A program made the position numbers and the translations under genes. Shown here piece by piece: positions 32,627-43,857 of a stretch of 64,000 nt of DNA; position 1 is the stretch's first letter; each line of letters begins with the position of its first letter. Source of the stretch: Sarcomyxa edulis (lineage: Eukaryota > Basidiomycota > Agaricomycetes > Agaricales > Mycenaceae); assembly GCA_009761415.1 (NCBI GenBank), contig QUOL01000025.1:186001-250000 (forward strand). The letters run 5' to 3'. The notes beneath the pieces were generated by a model. That model did no database searches. It was not told where the DNA came from and saw nothing but the letters and a program-made list of their open reading frames with translations.

Positions 32627-35160
32627 ACGTGCTAGTATTTCCTGTAGGCGATGACAACTGACGTGTCTGCCAATTGTCCGATTACCACTCCAAAGCCCCA
32701 CTTGTATTATATCGCCATGAACTGCGTTATTTCCAGGCGTCTGGTCAGAATATTGGAGGAGACACTCGAGGGAAGCTGATCTTGAGCGACCGCAAATCTG
32801 TACACCTTCAAACGATCAAAGGAGCCTCGATGATCAGCTCGAATAGTGTTCCCGACATTAGTATGTGTTTCCTTTGATTTACACCCAATCCAATTCTTGA
32901 TTCCTCTCGTAGATGAGTCTTATCTTCGTCCGAGGTGTTCGCAGACCTGTTCCAGTTTTTAGTGCAATGTCAGCCCTGCTGCAATATGTGCCGTTCAACA
33001 TATACGTTTCAGGGAACCTAAAGACTGATTATTTTACTGTCGAAGCTATCATTGTTGACGATCCTTTGAAGGTACGATACGTCCTCTTTCTCTGAATCCT
33101 TTGGTTTACGCTCTACCATAGAAGCTTGAGTACTTCTCGGTAAATGTGTGGGCTGTACCACCCTCCATGCGGTTGACGATCGTGTACTTTGACGTTCTAA
33201 GACGGTATGGCTCTAGCCTCTCGTAATTTGATAACTCCTTCAACTCTATGCTCCCTCTTCCTTGTCCAGGTGGTATTGAAATCCATGTGGTAGGCCCTGC
33301 AGTTGAATTTGAGAATTCCTCCAGGGGCTACCGTGTACTTCCACATTCTCGTGACTATACGGCTTTAGTTCTTTGTACTCGACTAACCCCCTATACTAAC
33401 TTCATTTCTCATCGGTTTGTAGGTAATACTTGTGCATGCTCACGACTGTGCACCCCGAGATCAACTGCGCCTATCCCTCGGTGGGCAATCCTCCTGATCT
33501 ATGTATTCTCCATAGTGTTGACGTCGATATCAATGCAATGCGTTCTATCTTCTGATCTCGATGATGCCGTCCTGTTCCAGGTCGAGTTCTCTACCGTGAG
33601 TTCCAGTTTTGCAGGAGTTTAATCCGCTCTTGTCAGGCTGAGTCGGTCGTCCTACTGGGCACCAGCTTATAGATTCTAGTTTCACCAAGTTGAGTTCATA
33701 TTTTCCTCTCCATATTTACTCGTGCATCCTCTTTTCTTTATAGCCGCAGCTCAAGATCACATGCGTTGATCTTCTTTGTACCTTGTTAGACGCTTTCACT
33801 ACAACTTCGCGTTCGAGACGAACGTGAGTCCAGTTTTCACCCCGAAAATGAATCCAGAACGTGCCACTGAAGTCTTCGCTTGCTGTCGTTCCTAACATAG
33901 GCACAGATCTCTCCGCTGCTTACCGCAAAGAGGTGTTCGACCATTTCAGCAACTAAAACGTATTTCACCGAGAAACCCGAGGAACCCGTTCTACTGTCAA
34001 ACTGATTCCTAAAAGGGAAATACTTCTTTGTCGGCGTCGTTCATGACTCATGATTGTATTTGAGATCTCACGTATCCCGGCCTCCCGTCTCTTCCACCTA
34101 TACCGTAGCAAAGACTCCGCGTGACAGCAGGACATCCGCTCAAACGAGTCTCTGGTCAGTCCCGACCTCGACCCGGAGGGATGGCGCTCCAAAAAAAGTC
34201 ACTGTTAAGCCTTCGTCACGTTGTATCTTGTTTAGGCCCTTGTTTATGTGGGTCGTCTCAATGTTGTTCCTCAGATGACGGCAGACAACAGCAAAGGTGT
34301 ATTGCATCCTTGACGCTCTATTCACCATAGGCGCTTAGTTGTCTACACATCCGCCCTCATACAATGAATACAAGACACCGCGACTCAGGTATGAATTTGA
34401 TCTTCACCTGTTCATTTTGATTTACGCAGATCATCCTTCAGCCAGAAGATACCTTTGTACACGCACACGTTGGTAGAAGATCGGCATACATAGGGCTAAA
34501 TTTGGCATGATCACCACAAGCGCCTCGGCGAAACTCTCTCAACCGCGAGCAGGAAACCTGCGGATCCCCGTTGAGAATAATACAGTCTCGATGGTCACAT
34601 TCGGCGAGGATCCATAACACGTACTAAGAAAGTATTTGCCGACTCATCGGAATTATTAACGAGTTGTTCAATATCCAATCATTTTAGCGGATGAGAATAC
34701 TAGCCTCGCCATATGGTAGCTGCACCTTTGCTGTGGTCATTGGTGAGCTTAACTACCTTTTGTTATCCCTTTCATGGGTGTCGGTGATCGTCTCTATTCA
34801 TAGGGAAACCCTACAAACTGTCGACTAAATCCATATGTGCTACAGTAAGCAAGTCGGTCCGATCGATTTATTACGATGCATAACTGCTCTAGTTATCCAG
34901 TCTAGGTCGTATATATCGCATGCAAATTTGGATATCCCGAATACCGCTAGCCCGAAGTTACTCATGCAATACATATTGTATCTCCTTAAGACCTGAACGG
35001 CAGCGAAGGAACTGTTATGGTCCACAGGTGGGTACACTTGGGGTACGCATGACCTGCTGCAGGAACGTTTGTTCCCAATTATTGCTCAGCCATTTGTTTC
35101 TTTGTTTTTCGAAGCTCCTCTCTTTTGGATAATTACCGTTGCCCCCGGACGAGGAAACGG
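32627..35160. other. Unresolved region with coding-like plus-strand fragments
   Basis: From about 32680 to 33600 the plus strand shows segments that look protein-like and are bounded by plausible splice sites. Examples are VLYRHELRYFQASGQN, LKTDYFTVEAIIVDDPLK, PPSMRLTIVYFDVLRR and GIEIHVVGPAVEFENSSRGY. I could not assemble a closed model or name a family. From 33.7 to 35.1 kb I see only short frames. A decayed or unusual gene is possible. Confidence 0.3.
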
Positions 35161-35168
35161 TATAAGAG
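35161..35168 (+). promoter_or_regulatory. TATA box of the secreted protein at 35246
   Basis: TATAAGAG lies about 80 bases upstream of the ATG. Confidence 0.45.
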
Positions 35169-35245
35169 GCTCACATAGCTGGACAGAAATCCTCAGCAAG
35201 CAACTCCTGCATCTGCTACACCTCCAATTCGAAAACCTCAGAACA

Positions 35246-35788
35246 ATGTACGGATTCACCGCTCTTCTTGCCTTCACCCTCGCTCTCTTCGCTCCCGCAG
35301 CGAACGCCGTCGACTACCACGGCTACTCCTCCACCGTGTCATGCAGTGGGGACTCCTTCGGCTGCAGTGACGGCGGAAACGTCTGCTGTGGCCCCTTCCC
35401 TACCGGGTTCGGCTTCTCTGCGCAATTCGACAACCTCCCCGACGGCTCTCAGGGCCAGGGATACAGCGGCAGCAACGGCTGCTCCGCATTTTTATTCTCT
35501 CTCTTCGGTCCCGGCACCAAGTGCTGGAACGGTGGAGGGGCCAAGGCGGAGTTCATGAACTGGTTCCACTCCCCTGGAAGGCGTTCGGCCAAGTTCGTTG
35601 AGAGGGCTGACGATGAAGCGGAGAGTTCGGCCATCAACTGCACTGCACCGAACTTCTTTAGGTACACAGATGCTGAGGGGACGGTTAGGGCTATCAGGGT
35701 TCCGGCTAACGGTGCAGAGACTATCGCGAGCTTGTCCGCTGCTCGCGACTACGAGACTTTGGCTTCGTACGAGGATTATTCTGCCTAG
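35246..35788 (+). CDS. Secreted cysteine-containing protein, single exon
   Basis: One uninterrupted frame encodes 180 residues. Residues 1-20 form a signal peptide (GFTALLAFTLALFAPAANA). The mature part starts with a Cys/Gly/Ser-rich module, CSGDSFGCSDGGNVCCGPFP, followed by a glycine-rich stretch and two more cysteines (NGCSAF, GTKCWNGGG). The C-terminal third is polar and acidic (ERADDEAESS, then ARDYETLASYEDYS). I do not recognise the family. Codon use is more G/C-rich and even than in the neighbouring DNA, as in well-expressed genes. A TATA box sits about 80 bases before the ATG. It could be an effector-like or wall-associated protein; no enzymatic motif is visible. Confidence 0.7.
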   Translation: MYGFTALLAFTLALFAPAANAVDYHGYSSTVSCSGDSFGCSDGGNVCCGPFPTGFGFSAQFDNLPDGSQGQGYSGSNGCSAFLFSLFGPGTKCWNGGGAKAEFMNWFHSPGRRSAKFVERADDEAESSAINCTAPNFFRYTDAEGTVRAIRVPANGAETIASLSAARDYETLASYEDYSA

Positions 35789-36417
35789 TCGCATCGGTGA
35801 GTTTGTTCTCTCTGTGGCATCGACTCTCATGAACTCATGTTTTGTCACAGTTCTTCGACAGTCATCGTCGCTTGGTCTACATTCACGGTCAAAGGCTTTT
35901 GGCACGGTCATTATCACAGTTTCCATCGGTATGGAATTCTGAACAGCTTTCCTTTGAATTGGTTATTTTTCAAATTCTCTTTCTTACGAATCTCAAATGG
36001 AGTGGCGCCCTCTTTTACTTTTGCTATAACGTTCCAAAGAAAAAAAACCTTTTTACATATTTGGTGTAGTAGTATAAATCGAAGTCAAATGTTTTTCGCT
36101 ATAATTTGCTCGAAAGAGGATTGCTTGGCTCTGCAAGGAGGAGTGATGCTATACCAGCCTCTCTCTCTCTTACTCGACACTTCGTAAGTCCAACGGGCCG
36201 GCGTCTAGGCATTATTCTCGGGTTCCGAATATAAGCAGAACCCCTGACCAAAATCTAGGCGTGGAGAAGACAGGTTTTGACTATCGAGGATAATACCTGT
36301 CCAATCTAGAATGGAAGGCTCACAGGTGGAGTCTTATCTTATCGTGTTCGCACCCATCTGCAGTCCTTTGGGCCCAGTCTCGACAATCCGGAACTGTATA
36401 TATGGCAGGGCCTCTCT
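35789..36417. other. 3' flank and intergenic
   Basis: A/T-rich sequence follows the secreted-protein gene. I see no gene. Confidence 0.4.
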
Positions 36418-37043
36418 ATGCTGCACTTGAAACACGCACAAGTAACTTTCACGATGAGGGAAGCTATCTTGGACCACCAAACCGACTATCTCAATGCCAA
36501 TATTCGTCTGCGCAGTGACAACGATATAGTGCTCTATACCCTCAGCACTGTCTCTGTTCCTGGCCATCGTCACGATATCGATAACACCACTCTCACGAGC
36601 CATAAATCTGATGCTGGCTCACCAATTGTTCTCGGTAGGATCCACTGGAGAGATCATACACTGGAGATGAACGGACAGACGAAGCATGTGAACGAAATAC
36701 GGCCTCCATTTTCTGCGTAAGTCCAAGTCGGTCGCATACTCATATAAGAGCTCAACGATTTCTCCGGCGCAGACTCAAAAGAAATGTATGGCGTTGGGAG
36801 GCTGGTTCTAGAGGATATAGTGTCAAGTATGACGATCAATCAAAGATTTGGAAGGTAACGCATCGGAAAGTTCTCCATCAATCGGCGCTGATCGATATCG
36901 ACGCGCTTGGATAGGCAACGGCGGTTGATCCAGATGATAGAATAGACTCTCCAAATCCTGCAGTCGAGTTCGTAACTTACCATCATGCACATAAGACCCA
37001 TCCTGCGGTGTTGCGGAGTCAGCCTTGGATGAAGCATTTTTGA
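36418..37043 (+). CDS. Small 169-residue protein, DUF6593-like at most
   Basis: Three exons (36418-36716, 36773-36854, 36915-37043) join exactly in frame. The protein has alternating beta-like segments (DNDIVLYTLSTVSVPG, SPIVLGRIHWRDHTLEMNG) and the run KRNVWRWEAGSRGYSVKYDD, then KIWKAT and a short acidic loop before PAVEFVTYHHAH. The Trp-rich middle recalls small agaricomycete proteins of the DUF6593 kind, but I am not sure. It has no signal peptide or membrane segment, so it is probably cytosolic. An in-frame ATG at 36454 is an alternative start. Fragments on the minus strand across the same place are less protein-like. Confidence 0.45.
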
Positions 37044-39492
37044 TTTTGGTGCTCATACTGACCGAAGAGACTCACCATGCCCATGCGTCGATAGGTCACA
37101 CGATTCTGGAGACGGTGAAACACGATGTAGATGTGAACGGTGGGGTGCGCCTTTCAAGTTTCGAATATTTGGTTTGAAATTTGAATGCGAGATTTCTGAG
37201 GGTGGCAGTGAATGGCTGTTTGTCTTCAACCTGGGAACCAAACTACCGCCCTCAAGATTGCAAAGGCAGTTGATTCCTTCAAGTCCTTACTTATTACTCC
37301 AATGACACGCACATACGTATTACAAGTTTGGCTGGTTTACAGATGTAGGAAGTAAGAGATTTGTAAGATTTATGTAGGTCCAAGAGTCGTGATGCAAGAG
37401 AAAAAGGTAAGTACATGTGATGAGTAGCGTCCGGAACTGGAGGAAAGTACTGGAAGTATAACTATAAGGAGTGTGACGTAGTCTATTGTCTGGAGAAGGA
37501 ATGGATATATTGAGATCATTACAAGGGTCATAATAAACGAATCTGCGACCGTGCGAAGCATTCTGATCTATATCAAGAGTCAGAGCGAGAACAGCAATAT
37601 AGGTAGGAATGACATACGCGTTTGAGCGAGCGCCTGCGCTTCAAGGTATAGAGTGACATTATACATTGTTTGTCCGAGTAGACTTCATCTCAAAGTCGTT
37701 GTGGAATATGATGGTGGAATTTGACGGTGCGAACTTGACGGATATGTGTTAGGAAAGAAGACCTGTCTGATTGATTAGATTGGAAAAAGGATACCAGGAG
37801 GCATAAACGTACCTGATATATGACTCTCGTCTCAAGAGACGATGCAAAATGCATAGGAACCAGTCCCATTTTTCTCGTGGTCAGCGATATCCGTTGTAGA
37901 CTTTGTGTCTTCGGAGACAAAAGAAGCCGAAGAGACAGTGGCGATCGCAGAAGCAGCTACGAGAGAGGTGAAGGCAAAGAAGGAATCCATTGATGGCTCG
38001 AAGCGCTGAGCTCTGATAGTTGACGAAATGGTCCGGGAATATACAAGTGTGAGCGAGAGTTGCGAGGTAAAGTGTGGTCGGGTCGACAGTAAAAGTCTTC
38101 CTGGAGTATTTATACATCAGAAAAGCCTGATGCCGAAGATCCGTCGTGATCCAAACTAGGTAGCTTGGACATTGCAAACACAATAAGAGGTGTATATATA
38201 CGTTATTGTTATCGGACACGCCATGGAGACTAATCTGGTGGTGCTGAAGGCGCTCTCGGAGATCCCCTATCGCTTGGCTTCGCATCTTGTACCGGACGAA
38301 AGGCACCGCTGACTGATAACATCTTGAACGAGAAAGACAAAGGGCCAGCGACATTGATCCTAGGCTTAGATCCGAAAAGATCATTCGATTCCTGAGTCTT
38401 TGGACAACCGGGCTAAAGGACTCGCTTGACCATGATGATGTAGACAGGATAAGAAAGATTGTTAACACCAGCGACGAGCGCTCTGTGATTGTACGTCGTG
38501 TTCATGGTGGTGTTGAAAGACTCCCGGGCGGCGGGCTCAACGTCACGATCGGAGATTCAAAAAATCATTTTTTCATGATTTCATCTCCTTTCACATCGAC
38601 GTCCAACATCCAGCCACGGTCAAGCCTCCATTTCTGAGTGCAGATGACATCCTTTCATGTTGAGAGATTTAGGCTATGTAATCCTCAAAAATCACTCCAT
38701 GTCCCGCATTCAGGCGCTCGTACGGATGAACGCATTGTCGTCATAATACCTGTATCAGCCACTCGTATCCTCCTCAAGCCATTATATCTGGACAGATCCA
38801 TGTGTACAATGGAGGATACACAAACGATCCTTCCGCAGTCTTTCATGCTGCACGACGGTCGATGCCATATCGAATTTGCATGGGGTCCGTCTCTTATTGT
38901 TCATCACTGCGCATCTGCTTGATCCTTGACTCGTGGATCTCGAAAATAGGCGACGACATTGTCTTCGGAATAAATCTTACTAGGCTACAGTTATCTTATG
39001 ACGACGTGGGTCTCCTCAATCAAGGCCCGTTATCCAGTCAGCTTTCCTTCGTGTTACGGAATCGACCTTGAGCAGTTCAACGACCCGAGGGCTGCCGGAG
39101 GGCAAAGACGAGACGGTCCTCGATTCTTTTGTATCTCCTGGCCCAGGAGCGCGAACAAGTCGGGATGGTGCGCACCACTTGTAACAGTTACCAGTGCACG
39201 GCAACATGACTGCCCCGACTTCGTTTATAATCGTGTTGAAGCTTCCTTGTCTACGATCTACGACGGCGATTCTATACATCCTATCTTGGCGTACTCTATC
39301 CTGTGCAGCATCGGAGTCCACTTGAAACCTTCTGCATGCTGGATCATTTATCGGGCCTTGCTATTGTGCCTCTGGTACGTGGTCTGCCTTTTGGGTTAAG
39401 GCTATGCACATGCCTGAAGACAAAGACACTAATGTCTGTAACGAGTGCGTATATACGGTGAGTATATATTAGTATACATTCCGATATTATTA
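37044..39492. other. Unresolved 2.4 kb region
   Basis: The plus strand around 38370-38560 reads a protein-like frame (SLDHDDVDRIRKIVNTSDER), and 38640-38900 reads another. On the minus strand a frame covers 37881-38468. None joins into a model with clear splice sites and none shows a known motif. Decayed genes are likely. Confidence 0.3.
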
Positions 39493-40929
39493 TCAACAAA
39501 TTATACATTCGGGCCCCGGTTTTGTCAGTCGTGCCTCCAATCGTGCTCTCAATGTCTCGTCCGAGGCGATATAAGAGCTTCCGCTAGGTGCGTGCTATCA
39601 GTTCGACCATAGAATCAAGAGAGTCTGGGTACTTACGCATACTGTAAACTCTTCCCCATCAAGCTATCTTCCAAAGGCACTACGATCTTATTGTACACTC
39701 GATGTGGGTGCCTACGAGCACCAGGAGAGTGTAATTGTTCTTTTGACTGGAGTCGCAGAGTAATGGTGGGCTTAGGTCTACCAGTGGCATCAGAGATAGG
39801 ACTGTCAATTAGGGCGTGAGGGTTCCGCAACGAAGGCTCTGGTTCCGAGACCAGTAATCGCGCGTCTATCCATGTCGACGGGCTGCTCTCGACGAGGGAA
39901 AGCGTCACTATCCATGACCCTGGATGAACGTCACCGGCAGCCCGTACACGTCGAGCTCCTTCTGGGATAATAGAAAACTCTAAACACCACATGCGGGCTG
40001 GATGAATATCGTGGCACATTTTAGCTAAATTAATGAACGAGTAGCACCGGCGTCTATCACGCACCTCTTGCAATGAATTCCAGCGAGACTCTCTTTGATA
40101 TCTGCATTCGTTTCTGGAATCGCGGGATCTTAAAGTCAACCGCAAAAGACCCTTCATCACCAGGTACATTTTCGACCACAATCTCATCGGCTGCACCTAT
40201 ACCGGCGCCGTCGCGTAAGATCATCTCGTCTGTACCAGAAAGAGGTGATAGTTCCCCAGTAGAGCGTAGACGTTGGAAGAGAGACTGGTCGGACGTGACA
40301 AGACATGCCAGACGTATGTCCGATAGTGTACTGGAATCGAGAGGTTTCGAGAATGCCAACAGAGTTGTCAGGAGATCACCTCCGGACTCTGAGAGATTCT
40401 CGCGAGCATTACCGTCCAGAGGACGTTTAACGATAGCCCAGTATAATGGCGTATGATCCTCGATGAATTTCTCCTGCAATAAAGAGGAGAGAGAGATAGC
40501 GTAATCGGAGCAAGCATGAGCACAACTTTCCAGGATGCCTCTTGAAGCTGCAGAGCTCATATTTCGTTCCCTGACTAGATCGCGAACTAGACCATGAACT
40601 GTATTTCTGACTTCAGAAGTTGTACGGGAGGTGCTGGAGTTGAACCACTGCTGCAAAGGGCTCGTACTAGTGGTTGTTGGTCTCCTAAAAATAACGGAGT
40701 TTCGAGGCGGAGGGGTGGACGAAGAGGAAGAGGAAGAGGAAGAGGAAGAGGAAGAGGAAGAGGAAGAGGAAGAGGCCACAGGTCGAGGCGCTACTGATTT
40801 CTCATCAGAACGATAAGAACTCGGAGATCTTGTGTCGGGGCTGACAGCCACTGTATAAGATGGGGGTGCATCGTTGTCTGTGGGCGAGAATTCGTCGGGT
40901 AATGGGTTTTTGTCGATGACCATAACCAA
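39493..40929 (-). CDS. Conserved agaricomycete hypothetical protein with poly-Ser tract
   Basis: Exons 40065-40929, 39637-39997 and 39493-39583 join in frame to 438 residues. Residues 1-100 are low-complexity and include about 20 consecutive serines coded by a hexamer microsatellite. The rest is ordered: HTPLYWAIVKRPLD (an ankyrin-like helix pair) then LLTTLLAFSKPLDSSTLSDI, ACLVTSDQSLFQRLR, EIVVENVPG, FKIPRFQKRMQISKRVSLEF, and a beta-rich C-terminal half (SWIVTLSLVESSPSTWIDAR, then KPTITLRLQ). It ends in ALRARL-type basic residues (ETLRARLEARL). The pattern is one I associate with widespread basidiomycete hypothetical proteins, with no known function. No signal peptide or TM segment is seen. 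Confidence 0.7.
40721..40775. repeat. GAAGAG hexamer microsatellite
   Basis: About nine units of GAAGAG/GGAAGA lie inside the first exon of the 39493-40929 gene and encode its poly-serine tract on the minus strand. Length changes in steps of six would keep the frame. Confidence 0.85.
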
Positions 40930-41368
40930 ACGAGCAGATTGAAAGCGTTAGCACTGTACGTTATCCAGCTCAGGCTTGAGTACTGAGTGCTTTTGAGTCC
41001 TTGAGTACCAGATAGCAATGATCGCAAGAAGCAGCCTTATATAGCTGTGGACTCAGTAGGCTAATGATGATGTAGACAAACACAGCCTCAATTACTGCTC
41101 GGGCATGAGGACAGCGTAGTCAGGCCTGCAAAATGCCTGCAGCTTGCTAGTGGCAATTTGGTAACGGAGAATGGTCGCGAAAGCAGACTTGAAGATTGTC
41201 ATGACCAGCCTGAATACCCGCGGGACATATTTTTGAGTAGTACATCTTGAAAGTGCACGGCGTCTAGGTTTGTATGTGCATCTATGATTCTATGGAACTT
41301 AAGCATAGGATCGCAGAAGTGGAGCTCTGCCCAAACCCTGTCCAGTGGAAGTAGTGATGCTCTGACCT
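40930..41368. other. Intergenic
   Basis: No gene seen; this lies between the start of the poly-Ser gene and the end of the transporter gene. Confidence 0.4.
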
Positions 41369-43857
41369 TCAGGCTTCAGTGACCTGAGCCGTTGTTTGAA
41401 CCTTCTGCATTTCCAAGTCTCCGCCTGCTTTCTCTGGATCCTGGACCTTGACCCCAATTTTCGCCTCATTCCTCCTCGTTTCATCGTCTCCTCTAGTCAA
41501 TTCCTTGTGCCGGATCATGCCTACACTTGTAAAGGTTGCCACAGCGGCTAAACACGCATTCAATATGAAGACGCTACGGTATCCCTTGGTGTAGCCGTGG
41601 CTCAAGATATAGGAAGCAGCTTGTTGGGAGATACCGATGGTTTCGGGGTGCGCGAGGTCAGATGGGTCGTCGACAATTGCTGAAATGAGCGAGGCAGGAA
41701 GAGACAGGGCTGTCATAGCGGTTCGTAAGGAATTGTTACTACGCATTCTGAGGGTTAGAATATATGGCATGACTGACAGTGCTGGACAGCTCACATGATA
41801 GTAGAACCAATCGCAAGAGCCAGCGTTCCCCCAAGTAAACGTATGAACTGTCGAGAAAATATAAACGGCGAGTAATTATTTTTAGAGGGAAGGTTGTTTC
41901 ATACATTGCGCAACGCGGTTACGACTGACATGTCCTTACGTGAGACACTTGCTTGAGCTGCTACAGTCGTTGTTTGTAGAGTCTAGAGATATTTGGATCA
42001 AGATAGAATAGATTTGCAGCAGCGACACGAGCATACCTGCCCCGCTCCGACACCGGCCAAAAGCATATAGAAAACGAGGAGGCCGCGAGGAGAATGCTGA
42101 GTAATTGTAGAGAGTAACCCACATCCAATGGCCGATATTGAGAAGCCCAAGTGGACGATAGTCTGTACAAGTGATGTTAGTCGATAAGTAAGATGCGTTC
42201 AGAGAACATCACGTACGCGATATCTTCCCGTACGGCTGACAATGACACCCTATATAGAGAGTCAGATGAAATATAGCGTGGATGTACGAAAGGACAAGGT
42301 GCATACGGAGACCCAACTAGCAACCATTTGACTAATCAAAACAGGTATGAGGAACGTTCCAGCGCGAATGGGTGAAAATCCGAGGACGACTTGGAAATAT
42401 TGCGGGAGGTAATATATGGATGAGAAAAACGTAAAGCCACTGACAACGAAAGTCAGCGCAAATCTTATTACCGTTTGTGGATCTTACTTGATGAACATCG
42501 TAATGTATACGCCAGAAACAGTGACATGTTTGAATATGTACACTGTTATTCGTTGATTTAGAACTGATTTCGACGCAAAGATAGCAGTAGGGACCTACTT
42601 GGGACGATCGGTAATCTGGCTCCTTTCCATTCCCAGACACAGAATAACGCGATGACAAGGAATCCGGAGAATAAGGGTGCCAATACGACGGCAGATTTCC
42701 ACGGAAACGTTACGCCTCCCTAACGGACAGTTAGTGGATTGGATGCACATGATAGGAAAAGAGCATATACCCATATTAGGGGCAGAATAACCAGGGTACA
42801 CCCGACGAGAGTTAATCCGGCACCTAAGTAATCCACGGCCAGTAGTTTCCTGGCATATGTCAGTGCAGCGAACGATGCTGGAGACATTCAGCATTCGGGA
42901 TCAGAATGGTGAGTACCTTTTGATGTTCCCCTCAACCGGTTTGAGAGGCAATATGAATCCCACCACACACATTGCTGCGAGGGCGATGGGAAGAGTGATC
43001 CAGAAGCACCACTAGATACATGTCAGTTGATAAAGAAAGTCACGCTCCCATTAGCACCAACGTACCCTCCAGCTGACTTTCTCGGCCAAGGCACCACCCA
43101 TGACGGGGCCTACTGCGTATCCCAGTGCTACCTATATGGCGAAAGAAAGATTCAAACGATGAAGAATTACTTAACAAGAGAGTCCAAGTTGGATACCCAA
43201 ACACCAATGATCCCTTGGTATTTTCCTCTATAGTTTGGCAGTCAGTATGAATACGTTGACAGCAGTGAAATATGTATGATTACCTTTCTCGAAGGGTAAC
43301 AACATCAGACATGATAATTTGCGCCATGCTAACGATACCTCCTCCTCCAGCGCCCGCAAATCCTCTGAACACGATGAGCTGGATAATATCCCTGGAAAAC
43401 CCGGCAATGAAGTTCCCGACTATGTATACACTGATACTCAAGCACAAGGTAGCTTTGCGACCAAATATATCGGAGAATCGACCGTAAAGAGGCTATACAT
43501 TGCGGAATCATTTAGTAAGTCACACGAGAGGCAGTCATCAACTTTATGACTCGCCTGGAAGCTTGTAGAGGTCAATAAGTACGCCGAAGGCACCCATGAG
43601 ATGACAGAACCGGCATTGAACGCCGCAGATATACTCGGAAGAGCAGTTGCGACGATGACCGAGTCAAGAGCTGAGATGACGATACAAAGCGCGAGACCTA
43701 GAAATATGGGTAAAACCTTCTTGAAGGGCAGAAGGTTCGTCTGGTCAGTCAGCTGAATATCTTCCTGACTCCTGTTCTTCGGGGTTGCGACGGTGCTTGG
43801 AATTGGAGTCTCTGCGTTGGAGAGGTCTCCATGATCCTCTAGAGAAGGATTGGACAT
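41369..43857 (-). CDS. MFS transporter, DHA2-like (14-TM type)
   Basis: The ATG at 43857 opens a polar N-terminus of about 45 residues, then TM1 (VLPIFLGLALCIVISALDSV). The motif LDSVIVATALPSI and the following WVPSAYLLT are typical of drug:H+ antiporter-2 proteins. Next come PLYGRFSDIFGRK (MFS motif A, loop 2-3), RGFAGAGGGGIVSM, GKYQGI, GYAVGPVMGG (motif C region) and GVGAGQTLQTTTVAAQASV. The C-terminal TM pair ends at FILNACLAAVATFTSVGMIR, followed by a charged tail. Most introns are short GT-AG; the first (43493-43554) starts with GC. The product is a plasma-membrane exporter of unknown substrate, often linked to toxin or drug efflux, but no biosynthetic cluster surrounds it here. Not every middle exon edge was fixed. 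Confidence 0.88.
43493..43554 (-). other. GC-AG intron in the MFS gene
   Basis: TTCCAG|GCGAGT...TGTATAG|CCTCTT is needed to pass from AYLLTSTSFQ to PLYGRFSDIF; a GT donor at this place is not available. Confidence 0.7.

Noticed and set aside
37881..38468. 195-residue minus-strand frame
   Set aside because: It is rich in unusual Cys, Leu and His runs with no domain, and the opposite strand reads at least as protein-like; not supported as a gene.
40594..40816. Plus-strand Arg-Gly or Glu repeat frames
   Set aside because: They are translations of the GAAGAG microsatellite in the wrong strand; the gene lies on the minus strand.
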